NCBI GenBank assembly: GCA_029335875.2
Contig: JARJMZ020000037.1
Location: 1-52,272, forward strand
Length of the DNA stretch: 52,272 bases
Reading direction: 5' to 3'
DNA from: Thermoprotei archaeon
GTDB taxonomy: Archaea; Thermoproteota; Thermoprotei_A; Sulfolobales; Acidilobaceae
The stretch's first letter is position 1. Each line of letters begins with the position of its first letter. The notes below the pieces were generated by a model. It was not told where the DNA came from, made no database searches, and saw only the letters and a list, made by a program, of their open reading frames with translations. This document shows positions 25,946-34,319 of this stretch, piece by piece. The position numbers were made by a program, and so were the translations under genes.

Positions 25946-26604
25946 AAGCTTCAAGGAGCCTCTCAGCTATATCCCTAATAGCGACCACGGCCGGACCTTT
26001 CATAGCTTCTACTTATATGAAAGTGTTCCTGAAGGCTACACAGCTTTACGATGAAGTTGGGGTATGGTCTAACCTTACTTTCAAATTAGCCTGGGAGTAT
26101 AAGACTGTAGTAGATAGGGGAGCCCCGGTAGGGGTTTTCAAGTCTTTCAGTTTCACCCAGGAGTGGATTAGGGATGTCAAATACGGGTTCCTAGTTTTCC
26201 CTGAAGGTGACATATCTAAAGCTACCACGGAAAATCCCGTGCCGGCAAACTTCTCCCTTCAAGTCTACATAGATGCTGAGAAGTTGAATGTTAAAGCCCC
26301 ACTAATGCTGACAGGGATAGAGAGGAGTTATGAGGGCTCCCTAAAAGCTTCCAGCGAGCTCGCGGGCAGGCTCATGTTCATAAGCCCGACAGCGGCGATA
26401 ATAACGGCAATAACTAAAACTAGAGGGGAGACTATAAGGGAAGAGTGGGCTAAGGAAAGCCAGTACAGCCTACTATTTAAAGTCAAACTACCCCTCATAG
26501 AGTTCTACAGGAAGATACACGGATACAACGAGTGGCCCAGGTGGACGTATAAAGCTGTAGACCTCCAAGTCAGGTGGAACCCGGGCAACATGCTAGCCCC
26601 TTAA
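25922..26604 (+). CDS. PNGase A-like protein, C-terminal part
   Basis: Continuation of the gene above in the shifted frame. From about 25922 it reads AKIFNYTIEASRSLSAISL and onward; the first ATG is at 26017. About 225 residues, beta-rich, with Asn-x-Thr/Ser sites and no obvious C-terminal anchor, so the whole protein would be secreted free or held by other means. Ends ten bases before the convergent membrane-protein gene. Repaired full length would be about 610 residues. Confidence 0.65.
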
Positions 26605-26614
26605 CGCTACTTTT

Positions 26615-27070
26615 TTACCACTCAAACCTAATCATTATCCCTAGGACCGGGAATCCTAGAGACAAAATTGTAGCTACTAAACCGTATATGACTGTAAGTT
26701 TAACGGCCCTCTCACCCCCAGTTCTCATAATGGGGATTACTTTCATGTGAGCGTAGCCCGATACTAGTATAAGGATCATGAATAGAGCCATTTTCTCCCC
26801 TATCCTCCCACTAGGCTCCCCGAACTCAAGCCAGGAGTTTGGAGGATACTTCATTTGTGCGAGGATTACCCCTGTTAAAGCTCCAATTATCAAAGCTATA
26901 GTGGCTGGCCAGATGAAAGCGCTATAGAACTCCAGGGTTGGCCTCACATCGTTAGATTTAATAGTCTTAACTAGGGGTCCTGTGACTAGTATTAAATGGG
27001 CTCCAACCCACATTGTAGCCGCTAGCACGTGGATCAAAACTAGCACAGGGTAGAAGCTCCAGAGATCCAA
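26615..27070 (-). CDS. Four-helix membrane protein, CopD-like
   Basis: 151 residues with four transmembrane segments (about 8-30, 51-71, 90-108 and 124-146). The first helix carries LIHVLAATMWVGAHLILVTG, with His14 and His21 in the spacing seen in CopD and related membrane proteins that bind heme or copper; a further His is in GYAHMKVIP. A redox or metal role is inferred from these histidines. Start TTG at 27070. Divergent from the DUF2175 gene across about 80 bp that contains TATA-like sequence for both. Confidence 0.6.
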   Translation of the reverse strand: MDLWSFYPVLVLIHVLAATMWVGAHLILVTGPLVKTIKSNDVRPTLEFYSAFIWPATIALIIGALTGVILAQMKYPPNSWLEFGEPSGRIGEKMALFMILILVSGYAHMKVIPIMRTGGERAVKLTVIYGLVATILSLGFPVLGIMIRFEW

Positions 27071-27149
27071 GCTTGAACCCTGCCCGGAGACGCTTACATA
27101 TTAAACCCTAAAAGCTAGCATATAAACGAGTATAAACCGGGTGACACCA

Positions 27150-27470
27150 ATGGCGGGCAAGTGGAAATGCGCCCTATGTGGAGGGGAGATAGTGGAAGGC
27201 CAGAGATTCACGTTCCTCAGCGGCCTGGGAGCGGTGCACAACGAATGCCTAATAGTCTCAGTTTTAAGCAAGGATTTAACCCGGGACATGGTAGCGCTAC
27301 TAGACGTTAACGAGGTCCTCCTATATGCCATCATAAGGTTTAAAGAAGCTGAAAAAGCAGCAGAGACTGGGGAGGTTAAAAGCGTCATAGCCGAGATCAG
27401 GAGGGATATAGAAAAACTAGCTGGTAGAATAAGCAACGCCATAACGGTAGTGTTTAAACAAGCCGCTTGA
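27150..27470 (+). CDS. DUF2175-type zinc-binding protein
   Basis: 106 residues. The N-terminal WKCALCGGEIVEGQRFTF followed by GAVHNECL gives a C-x2-C...H-x3-C zinc-ribbon-like site. The rest is helical and acidic/basic mixed. This is the plan of the small Thermoproteota family DUF2175, whose function is unknown. The ATG at 27150 is chosen over the GTG at 27141 because GGGTGA immediately upstream is then the ribosome-binding site. Confidence 0.75.
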   Translation: MAGKWKCALCGGEIVEGQRFTFLSGLGAVHNECLIVSVLSKDLTRDMVALLDVNEVLLYAIIRFKEAEKAAETGEVKSVIAEIRRDIEKLAGRISNAITVVFKQAA

Positions 27471-27528
27471 AAAAGTTAAACGGTCAAAGGCACGTAGGGG
27501 AGCACGTGCCCGCCTTTAAACCCCCCAG

Positions 27529-28251
27529 TTAAACCTTTTCTCCCCCAACCTCAACATAATCCAGTTCTAGGCACGCCTCCTCCCTGTTCTCCTGGGTTAC
27601 ATGCCTGTAAACCATGCCAGCATCGCGCCATGGCGGGTAGAATACGGCGTTATCTATCCATACATCCCCTCTGACCCTAGACCATTTTGATTCCACAAGC
27701 TCAACTATGGGGACCCCATCTATGTAGAACTTGGCTGCCCTCCCATCCCATTCTACCCTGTAGACATGCCATTTGGTGAGGTCGAGGTCTTGAGTTGCCG
27801 GCTTACTAGATTCTATTTTTATGGGGGCCGCGAAAGGTAGAATATCGGTTACTATCTTATATGCGGTTAGCCCCTTGAAGAGCGTTAAGGGGTAGAACTT
27901 GTGGGCTAGCTGCGCGAAGAACCCTTGGAGGGGGTACGGGCCCCTCGCCCTCAAATATATAAACCATACTGGCAGGCTCTCCCCCACAACCATGCTGTGG
28001 TTCCAGAACCCGAAGCCCGCGCTCCCATAATGTAGCCTTGCCATCCTAGCTTTAACCTCAAAGTAGCCTCTAGACCATGGTAGCTCGTTGAACTCGCCAT
28101 CACTTATCTCGGCGTTTGAATAGTAGAGGGCTTCCGTGGGGCCCATACACATCTTCAACATGCTGTCCCCCACACGGAACCCCGCATAATTATCTCTTCT
28201 CCACCTCCAGCGGGGGCTGATTTCGTGGAAGTCGTCTCTAAAGGACTCCAA
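27529..28251 (-). CDS. GH16/concanavalin-fold protein lacking the catalytic motif
   Basis: 240 residues. The beginning (FRDDFHEISPRWRWRRDNYAG), the central GYFEVKARMARLHYGSAGFG and the end (KWHVYRVEWDGRAAKFYIDG) follow the beta-jelly-roll plan of family 16 glycoside hydrolases. The catalytic E-x-D-x-E is not present, so it is probably a carbohydrate-binding or unrelated lectin-like protein. No signal peptide, so cytoplasmic. The TTG at 28251 follows GGTGA. Confidence 0.65.
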   Translation of the reverse strand: MESFRDDFHEISPRWRWRRDNYAGFRVGDSMLKMCMGPTEALYYSNAEISDGEFNELPWSRGYFEVKARMARLHYGSAGFGFWNHSMVVGESLPVWFIYLRARGPYPLQGFFAQLAHKFYPLTLFKGLTAYKIVTDILPFAAPIKIESSKPATQDLDLTKWHVYRVEWDGRAAKFYIDGVPIVELVESKWSRVRGDVWIDNAVFYPPWRDAGMVYRHVTQENREEACLELDYVEVGGEKV

Positions 28252-28363
28252 GTAGGGTCACCAGAGGCTACTATTAGTTTTGAGCTTTAATTATTTTAAA
28301 ATTATTCTAGCTGTTCTCGGCAGACGAGTGCCGGGTGGGGGCGGGCGCCCCCTCCTTCACGGT

Positions 28364-28750
28364 CTATACGCGTTGTCTTGCGATGTAACTTGTGAGATCT
28401 ATTAGTGTTACTAGTAGTAGGGTGAAGACTACGAATGTTAGTGTGGCCTGGTAGTTTAGTAGGTTGAGATAGTGGACAATGTAGTATCCGATGCCGCCCG
28501 CCCCCACGAATCCCAGTATTGTCGCTGTCCTCACGTTGTATTCTAGCATGAATAGAATGTTGCTTATAATATACCTTTTAGCGTGGGAGTAGAGGGCGAA
28601 GGCTAGCGGTAGCCCCTCTAGCCCCATTACTTTTAACGAATCGTAGAGCTCCCTGTTGATCGCCTCTAGGGATTCGTAGAAGAACTTTGCAAGGTATCCT
28701 GAGGTGTATAGGATTAGGGCGAGAGCTCCAGCCTTCGGGCCGGGCCCCAC
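28364..28750 (-). CDS. phnE: Phosphonate-type ABC permease PhnE, C-terminal part after an in-frame stop
   Basis: C-terminal half of a PhnE-like permease: GPGPKAGALALILYTSGYLAKF, the EAINRELYDSLKVMG loop (EAA-type contact with the ATPase) and three transmembrane segments, ending in TGA. It is in the same reading frame as 28772..29092, separated only by one TAG and seven codons that keep the family pattern (AILFVIL). It might be re-initiated from the GTG at 28750, but a half-permease is unlikely to work. Confidence 0.75.
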   Translation of the reverse strand: MGPGPKAGALALILYTSGYLAKFFYESLEAINRELYDSLKVMGLEGLPLAFALYSHAKRYIISNILFMLEYNVRTATILGFVGAGGIGYYIVHYLNLLNYQATLTFVVFTLLLVTLIDLTSYIARQRV

Positions 28751-28771
28751 GAGTATAACGAATAGTATAGC

Positions 28772-29092
28772 CTATAATATGGCTGGAACAGTCCTTATAG
28801 TGTTAGCTGCCGTTCTAACTATAAACGCTACTCTAGGCGGGGATATTAGGGGGCTGGCTAGGGGTGCTAGCATGTACGCTATTAGTGTTCCCCCGGAAAC
28901 GCCTAACACGGATATGACTAGGGTCTCGTATAATGCTAGGAGGGCGTCACCTGCAAGATCCCATCTCACCCCCAGCTCTGGGATAAACCTGACAACGTTT
29001 ACTCCAGCCTTAGCCCATAAACTAGGGTCTAGGAGCCCTAGTTGATAAGCTAGGACCACGGTTATTATAGCCATTATAAGTGTGAGCCTCAA
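28772..29092 (-). CDS. phnE: Phosphonate-type ABC permease PhnE, N-terminal part ending in an in-frame TAG
   Basis: First 106 residues of the permease, with the first transmembrane helix, a periplasmic loop (DPSLWAKAG) and two more helices up to RTVPAIL. The next codon is TAG (28772-28774 on plus, read as CTA), after which the family sequence goes on in frame. Related permeases commonly have Trp near here, and TGG to TAG is one transition, so a nonsense mutation is the simplest account. The TTG start at 29092 overlaps the ATPase stop as TTGA, showing tight coupling in the operon. Confidence 0.75.
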   Translation of the reverse strand: MRLTLIMAIITVVLAYQLGLLDPSLWAKAGVNVVRFIPELGVRWDLAGDALLALYETLVISVLGVSGGTLIAYMLAPLASPLISPPRVAFIVRTAANTIRTVPAIL

Positions 29093-29787
29093 TTCTCCCC
29101 CCTCAGAACGCCTCCATCCAGGATGTATACCCTATCAAAATACTTGAGAGCTAGCTCTCTATCGTGCATTATAGATATGATAGAGAGACCCCTAGATTTA
29201 AGGCCTACCATCAGGTTTACTATAGCCTCAGCAGTGTCCAGATCTAAGTTAGATACGGGCTCGTCGGCGAGCAGGAGGACAGCCCCCTGGAAAATAGCCC
29301 TAGCTATAGCGACCCTCTGCCTCTCACCCCCACTTAGCGTCTCAACCCTCCTCCGATCCACGCCATTAAGCCCGACTAGCCTCAAAGCTTCTATAGCATC
29401 TTCAACATCATCCCTACCCCATAGGCCTGTAATGAACATCAAAGGCTTTCTAGAGGCTCGGGCTAATAGAACGTTATAGAGGGCTGACTCGCCTTCAATC
29501 AACCCTAGAGTCTGAGGTATGTATGCGATCCTCCCCCTAACACTATTTAAACCCCCCGACTGCAGGTTGTGTCCAAGCACTTTAACATAGCCTTTCTCAG
29601 GTCTCAACAGCCCCGCTATTATCTTGAGTAGTGTTGTTTTCCCACTACCGCTCCTCCCCATTATCGCTACGGCTTCACCGTAGCCCACTTCGAGGTTAAC
29701 CCCTCTAAGGACCCTGCTGGGTCCATAGCTGAACGATACATCCCTAAGCTCAACAGCGTGGTCGGTTGAGGGGTTCAACAATGGCAA
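29089..29787 (-). CDS. phnC: Phosphonate-type ABC transporter ATP-binding protein PhnC
   Basis: 232-residue ABC ATPase with Walker A GRSGSGKTT, signature LSGGERQRVAIARA and Walker B LLLADEPVSNLD, followed by the switch His in SIIMHDRE. Family position by neighbours: a PhnD-like binding protein upstream and a PhnE-like permease downstream. The true substrate may be phosphonate, phosphite or something else; no C-P lyase genes are near. Start TTG at 29787, with another in-frame TTG two codons on. Confidence 0.88.
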   Translation of the reverse strand: MPLLNPSTDHAVELRDVSFSYGPSRVLRGVNLEVGYGEAVAIMGRSGSGKTTLLKIIAGLLRPEKGYVKVLGHNLQSGGLNSVRGRIAYIPQTLGLIEGESALYNVLLARASRKPLMFITGLWGRDDVEDAIEALRLVGLNGVDRRRVETLSGGERQRVAIARAIFQGAVLLLADEPVSNLDLDTAEAIVNLMVGLKSRGLSIISIMHDRELALKYFDRVYILDGGVLRGEN

Positions 29788-29793
29788 CCCCTA

Positions 29794-30633
29794 TTAGGTG
29801 CTCTTAATATACTTGTCTTTGAGGCCTGTAGCTTCCAGGGCGTCCATTAGAGGCTTGAGGTGCTCCTCTACACTTCTCTCCTCAAACTTGACGAAGATCG
29901 CGGAGACGAATTTCCTCATTAGATCTGGCCTGTTATTAAGCTCTATTAGGGCTCTTTTAATCTTACCTTTAAGGTTTTCCGGGAGGTTCTTGGAGACTAG
30001 CACCACGTGGGCTGGGACGGGCCCCTGCTTTTCTAGAACCCTACTATTATTCATAGCCTCCCAGTAGAGGCTTAGGGGGACGTCTCCAGCCATTATAGTT
30101 ACATCTACGTGGCCCTTCTTGAGGGACTCCCAGCAGGCACCATAGCTCCCCGCAAACACCACCTCGCCGAAGAACTGCCGGGGGTCAGCCACCGGCTTTA
30201 TATAGCCAAGCTCCATCAGCCTATACACTGGGAATATATAACCTGAGGTTGATAGCTCGCTGGGGAAGCACACTCTCTTACCTCTAAGATCCTCCAGGCT
30301 TCCATACGGCGAATCCTTGAGCACGATCCAGTAAGAGTAATAGTAGGGGGCTGCTGCATTCACACCGTCTATCACGACATCCCTCACCTCCACTAGGAGC
30401 ATCTCCACATCAGCCACAAAGAGGGCTAAGGCAGCTGGCAGGGACCCCACACCCAACGCCACATGGGCATGTTCAAACCTCAAAGACTCTACTATAGCCG
30501 CAATGCTTGTTGGAAAGTATAACTCCACATCAACCCCCAGCTTAGATTCTAGGAAGGATTCAAGCTCTCTAGCCTCAGCCTCAACCCTATCCCTGGGTAT
30601 TGGATTTACTACAATGACTATCTTCCCAGACAC
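29794..30633 (-). CDS. phnD: Phosphonate-type substrate-binding protein PhnD (mature domain)
   Basis: 279 residues of a PhnD-like periplasmic binding fold: IVIVVNPIPRDRVEAEAREL at the start, ALGVGSLPAALALF, then LRGKRVCFPSELSTSGYIFP and GSYGACWESLKKGHVDVTIM. It has no signal peptide of its own. Directly upstream in the same frame, and separated only by TAA and one codon before the GTG at 30633, is a 41-residue signal anchor (30637..30762). The natural protein was probably both together, so the stop would leave the binding domain in the cytoplasm. Confidence 0.8.
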   Translation of the reverse strand: MSGKIVIVVNPIPRDRVEAEARELESFLESKLGVDVELYFPTSIAAIVESLRFEHAHVALGVGSLPAALALFVADVEMLLVEVRDVVIDGVNAAAPYYYSYWIVLKDSPYGSLEDLRGKRVCFPSELSTSGYIFPVYRLMELGYIKPVADPRQFFGEVVFAGSYGACWESLKKGHVDVTIMAGDVPLSLYWEAMNNSRVLEKQGPVPAHVVLVSKNLPENLKGKIKRALIELNNRPDLMRKFVSAIFVKFEERSVEEHLKPLMDALEATGLKDKYIKST

Positions 30634-30636
30634 GAC

Positions 30637-30762
30637 TTAAGGAGGCCTCGATACATAGATGTATCCAGCAACGCCCACTACGACTAGCAGTAATATTATT
30701 GCTACTATAGCTGTTAACATGACCCTCCCGGTCGCCAAAACTATTCTCTCATGTGGAGGCAT
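30637..30762 (-). CDS. Detached signal anchor of the PhnD-like binding protein
   Basis: A 41-residue frame, MPPHERIVLATGRVML then a 20-residue hydrophobic helix, GYIYVSRPP and TAA. It is exactly in frame with the downstream binding protein (43 codons between starts). It has the look of an archaeal uncleaved anchor, so a sense codon has probably become TAA. Upstream is A/T-rich DNA with several TATA-like stretches (30800-30880), the probable operon promoter. Confidence 0.65.
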   Translation of the reverse strand: MPPHERIVLATGRVMLTAIVAIILLLVVVGVAGYIYVSRPP

Positions 30763-30949
30763 CCTTTAACCCCTTACCATTGGTGGAACGAAAAGACTAT
30801 TATATTAACATATATACCATTAGAATAACTATAAAAAATTCTAAAAACGTGTAATTACTTATATAATAAGTTTTTACTGAAAAACATTCTAAATAGAATA
30901 CGATAGATTCTAATAGCCATTAAATTACCTAGGTTGCGATAGCGTGGAT

Positions 30950-31516
30950 TTAACTTTTTACCGCCACCACGTAGTAAGCTATTTTATTCTCACCCTTTTC
31001 TATGATGTTGAAAATGTTATCTACTGTTCTTAAAACTTCCTCTTTAGCTTTTAATAGCATTTGGGGGCTGTGGACTATTAGTTGTCTCGGGTTTAAATCA
31101 ACTATTATTAATATTCCCCCCTTTGTAAGCGTTCTTTTATGCTCTCTTAAAACCTTCTCTATGTCATCCACATCTATGTGATGCATTGTCGTGTGGTTGA
31201 CTGCGTAGTTGAAGAAATTGTCCTGGTAGTGGAGGGCCCTCAGATCCCCCTTTTCTAAGGTGAGGACTCCTTTTTTAATATAACTCCTATAGATGATCTT
31301 ATTGAACGATATGGAGGCTTGGCTTATGTCAACACTGTAAACTTTAGCCTTAAGCTTTTCAGCGAGCCCCAGGACAATACTGAGGTTTGAGCCGAAGCCC
31401 GTAGCAGCCTCGAGAATGCGCGACTCAGGCTCTGTTATGAATTTAGGGTATATGCTGGAAGCTCCAATTAGAAAACCTACGGCCTTAAACAAGGGCCGGG
31501 GGATATAATGGAGCAC
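30950..31516 (-). CDS. Class I SAM-dependent methyltransferase
   Basis: 188 residues with motif I ILEAATGFGSNLS, motif II acidic VYSVDISQAS, and TLTKGGILIIVDL (motif VI), the arrangement of UbiE/Methyltransf_11-type enzymes. The acceptor cannot be predicted. The gene and the 180 bp upstream look more A/T-rich than the neighbourhood, and it stands apart from operons, so later acquisition is possible. Confidence 0.75.
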   Translation of the reverse strand: MLHYIPRPLFKAVGFLIGASSIYPKFITEPESRILEAATGFGSNLSIVLGLAEKLKAKVYSVDISQASISFNKIIYRSYIKKGVLTLEKGDLRALHYQDNFFNYAVNHTTMHHIDVDDIEKVLREHKRTLTKGGILIIVDLNPRQLIVHSPQMLLKAKEEVLRTVDNIFNIIEKGENKIAYYVVAVKS

Positions 31517-31598
31517 TACTAGTTTACCTTAGCGTTTAAACAGCCTTTAACGCTTAAATCTACGGGTATAGATTATGGCATGCCCCTAGAAGCCCACA

Positions 31599-31868
31599 TC
31601 ACCTAGCAGCTGCGCTAGCCACCCTGTGGTGTGGAAGCTGCTCGCACAGTTCTCTAAGCTTCACAGCCTTCACTATGATGTCTGCTAAGAAGACATAGTT
31701 ATAAGTTAGACTTTTTAGGAGGCTGCAGGCCTCGCAGGAGTGCTTTGAAAGGAGCTCTTCAAAGGATACGCCATAGTTTAGGCGTGAGAGAAAGTCCAGC
31801 CTAGAATATAAGCCCGGAACATCAGGGTCAACGAGCTTCCTCATTTTTACACGAGCTTCTAGGGTCAA
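31599..31868 (-). CDS. Small helical protein, unknown
   Basis: 89 residues, mostly helical, with SCEACSLL as a C-x2-C-like pair and a further Cys near the end. No family recognised. Start at a TTG at 31868 after GAGGGG; an ATG eight codons on is an alternative. It is divergent from the intein-like gene. Confidence 0.45.
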   Translation of the reverse strand: MTLEARVKMRKLVDPDVPGLYSRLDFLSRLNYGVSFEELLSKHSCEACSLLKSLTYNYVFLADIIVKAVKLRELCEQLPHHRVASAAAR

Positions 31869-32035
31869 GGGAGACCCCTCATGTCATATAAGTCTCTTTA
31901 AAGGTTTCACTTTTAATGGATTTGCCTTAAATCGGCTCCTCATAATAGCTTTATAAAGCTTGATTTTCTATGAGCATATGTGGATTTAAATTAATAGTGT
32001 TCAGTGCTTGAATTTAAGGCGCATGGGGAGTTAGC

Positions 32036-33100
32036 GTGGCTGAGGGAGGTCTCGCCGCTGGAACCCCACTCCTTTCCAGGGTTGAGGGTGTCCTATCTAC
32101 AGTTTACGTTGAGGATCTGTGTAGGTACTTGGAGTTCGGCGTTAAAGTTGAGGTTTTAAGTTTAAACCCTGAAGATTACAGGGTTAAGTTTGTCGACGTG
32201 AAAGGGTGCGAGAGCGTCAACGCATCCACTAGTTTTAAGGTAGGCTTTAGGGGGGGCGGTTTTAGGGTGGCTGGAGACTATGGAGTCTATGTTGTAAACA
32301 GTATCGGTAGAATTGTTGTTAGGAATGTTTCCAGGCTATCCCGTGGTGACTTCCTAGTATCATTCATTAGGATGAGGAGCGGCGATGACATGGATAGGTT
32401 CCTCGACCCTAGGATTACATACTCCGATATAGTCCCCTCTATAACATGCTGGTCTCACGAGTGGTACGATATAGTCTCCAGGTCTCAGAGTCCAGTCTTA
32501 AAGTTCATGAAAGCGTGGGGTGGGGGGAGGCCTAAGACTGAGGATCCTTTTAAAGCTAAGCTATCTAAGGTTAAGAGGAAGCCCTCGAGGCGGGTGAAAT
32601 GCTACGAGAACCATCTCCAAGCATACCAGGAAGCTTGGACTAACAGGATCCTAGGATTCCCCACGAGCCTAGTAAAATGGGGCTCGAAACTCTGTGTCTC
32701 CACATACTATAGGGGGGGTAGGAGTAGGGATTTAATGGAGAGCATCCCCTCAGCTCCCCTGAGGGCTCTTAAAAGTATTTTAAAGGGCTCGCGCCAGTCT
32801 GCGGCCGTCAAATACCTCATGATCCACAAGAACATCCACACAATATCTAAGAGGATAGCAAGACTTATAGTATCACACCTACTATGCGGAGGCTTGACTG
32901 TAGGCTCCGAGGGCCCCGTCATAGAGGCCTTAAAGAACTCAATACTACTAGCTTTCGGAGACCTTGCTGTGGCTAGAGTTGCTGAAGTAGAGGGCGCCCC
33001 CTATGAGGGCCCAGCTTACAGGCTCAAGTTAGGGGGTGGTGTGGGCGTTTTCGCTGGCGGCATCCCGGTTCTCTTAGAGTCTAGCCGCTCCGGGCTATAA
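32036..33100 (+). CDS. Free-standing intein-like (Hint-fold) protein without splice residues
   Basis: 354 residues. The N-terminal 105 follow an intein N-terminus: AAGTPLLSRVEG (block A position), FGVKVEVLSLNPEDYRVKF, then FRVAGDYGVYVV (block B position) and VSRLSRGDFLVSF, the usual L-x-x-GD end. The C-terminal GPAYRLKLGGGVGVFAGGIP followed by VLLES resembles blocks F and G (compare the usual FAGGI-x-VHN). Between them, KNIHTISKRIARLIVSHLLC could be a worn LAGLIDADG-type endonuclease repeat. There is no Cys1/Ser1, no terminal His-Asn, and no extein: an in-frame TAA lies 19 bp before the GTG. It should not splice. The function is unknown; a domesticated or dead intein, or a Hint-derived enzyme. 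Confidence 0.5.
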   Translation: MAEGGLAAGTPLLSRVEGVLSTVYVEDLCRYLEFGVKVEVLSLNPEDYRVKFVDVKGCESVNASTSFKVGFRGGGFRVAGDYGVYVVNSIGRIVVRNVSRLSRGDFLVSFIRMRSGDDMDRFLDPRITYSDIVPSITCWSHEWYDIVSRSQSPVLKFMKAWGGGRPKTEDPFKAKLSKVKRKPSRRVKCYENHLQAYQEAWTNRILGFPTSLVKWGSKLCVSTYYRGGRSRDLMESIPSAPLRALKSILKGSRQSAAVKYLMIHKNIHTISKRIARLIVSHLLCGGLTVGSEGPVIEALKNSILLAFGDLAVARVAEVEGAPYEGPAYRLKLGGGVGVFAGGIPVLLESSRSGL

Positions 33101-33842
33101 GCTTTTTGAACCTTAAAGCGTCATCGTAGGAGTACACGTTATTGAACATTATGTACGCCTCTTTAGCCCCGAAATCCTCCACTATAGCTGCGAGCCTCAC
33201 GAGATCCTCCTCTGTATACTTGTATTTATAGTTGACTTCGCCGCCGCCTAGGCCGTGAAGCCTCGCATATAAAATATCCTGGTCTCGGGGTGGCATCCTG
33301 TCTCTCAGCACGTCGCCCCCAATAAGCACCCCCGACTCGGAAGCTATAGCCTTAAGGGATTCAAAGTGATCCCACCAGTCTCCTCGAGGCTCCCACACTA
33401 TCAACCTACCCTTCCTCTCTACAGTGTTGAAGAATTTTATGGCGCCCTCAAAGTTAGCCCTGCTATACCTGAAGCTTGGAGGGGTCTGGACAACTATAAC
33501 CCTAGCCTTTAAAATCCCAGCAGCCTCTAGGGTAACGTTCCAAGCCCATAATGTAGCCTCGTTAACCTTAAGGTGCCCGAAGAGGCTTGCATCGCCTGTT
33601 ACAGGCTGTCTTAGCCTGGCCCAGAGGTTTCTATTATACTCGTGAGACACTAGCATCCAAGCTTTAACGGTGAACTCGAAGCTTTCAGGAGCCTCTCTCC
33701 TCCACGCGGCGAAAGCCTCCCCCATCCTCGGGTCGTAGAACGTCTGCTGTACCTCTAGAGCTTCCATGTTCTCGTAGTGGAGTTTTCGCGCTCTCTGGAA
33801 ACCACAAGTGCCTACTATGAGGCTTACCAATGAGGCTCCCAC
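33081..33842 (-). CDS. DUF72 (YecE-like) family protein
   Basis: About 253 residues of a TIM-barrel-like DUF72 protein: IVGTCGFQRARKLHY at the start, ALEVQQTFYDPRM, FEFTVKAWMLVSH, VIVVQTPPSFRYS, LIVWEPRGDW, YARLHGLGG and YIMFNNVYSYDDAL, all family hallmarks. The biochemical role of DUF72 is not established. Start GTG at 33842, or a TTG at 33830. Its 3' end overlaps that of the intein-like gene by 20 bp, convergently. Confidence 0.85.
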   Translation of the reverse strand: MGASLVSLIVGTCGFQRARKLHYENMEALEVQQTFYDPRMGEAFAAWRREAPESFEFTVKAWMLVSHEYNRNLWARLRQPVTGDASLFGHLKVNEATLWAWNVTLEAAGILKARVIVVQTPPSFRYSRANFEGAIKFFNTVERKGRLIVWEPRGDWWDHFESLKAIASESGVLIGGDVLRDRMPPRDQDILYARLHGLGGGEVNYKYKYTEEDLVRLAAIVEDFGAKEAYIMFNNVYSYDDALRFKKLIARSG

Positions 33843-33899
33843 TAGGATCTTCTCGAAATAGGGGCTAATTGGGTGTTGCCTGGGTATTTTAGTTGAAAG

Positions 33900-34319
33900 C
33901 TAGAATCTGCTTTCGAACTTTTTAACTCTAACCTGGATGACCACGCCTAAATCTTCCAGCTCCCTCCTTATAGTTTCCATGTCTGTGTCCGCTATGCTCA
34001 TATCCACTATTATGGTGCATCCCGCCTCTTCCCCTCGAGCTATGCTGACACACTTTGAAGCTACTATGTCAGCCTTGTGCCTGGCTAGCACCTCGGTTAC
34101 TGAGGCTAGAGAGCCGGGCTTGTCAACCAGGTATAGGTCCAGCTCGTAAATCATCTCCCCCTTCCCGGTTATGGGGCTGACAATTATCTCCCTCTTCTCG
34201 AAGTCCGCTATGATAGCCATGATCATGCCGGGCTCTATGCCCAAAGCCTCCCTCATGGTTTGCGGTATAGTTATCCTACCCTTAGAGTCTACTTTAACAA
34301 TCTCAGACACTCTAACCAC
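33900..34319 (-). CDS. AbrB-ACT transcription regulator
   Basis: Two domains in about 139 residues. N-terminal SpoVT/AbrB swapped-hairpin DNA-binding domain with KVDSKGRITIPQTMREALGI (about residues 9-28), then an ACT domain beginning ELDLYLVDKPGSLASVTEVL. The ACT domain normally binds a small ligand such as an amino acid, so it is probably a ligand-responsive regulator. Its targets cannot be told. The GTG at 34319 is preferred to the one at 34328 because GAGGGTG then has normal spacing. Confidence 0.85.
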   Translation of the reverse strand: MVRVSEIVKVDSKGRITIPQTMREALGIEPGMIMAIIADFEKREIIVSPITGKGEMIYELDLYLVDKPGSLASVTEVLARHKADIVASKCVSIARGEEAGCTIIVDMSIADTDMETIRRELEDLGVVIQVRVKKFESRF

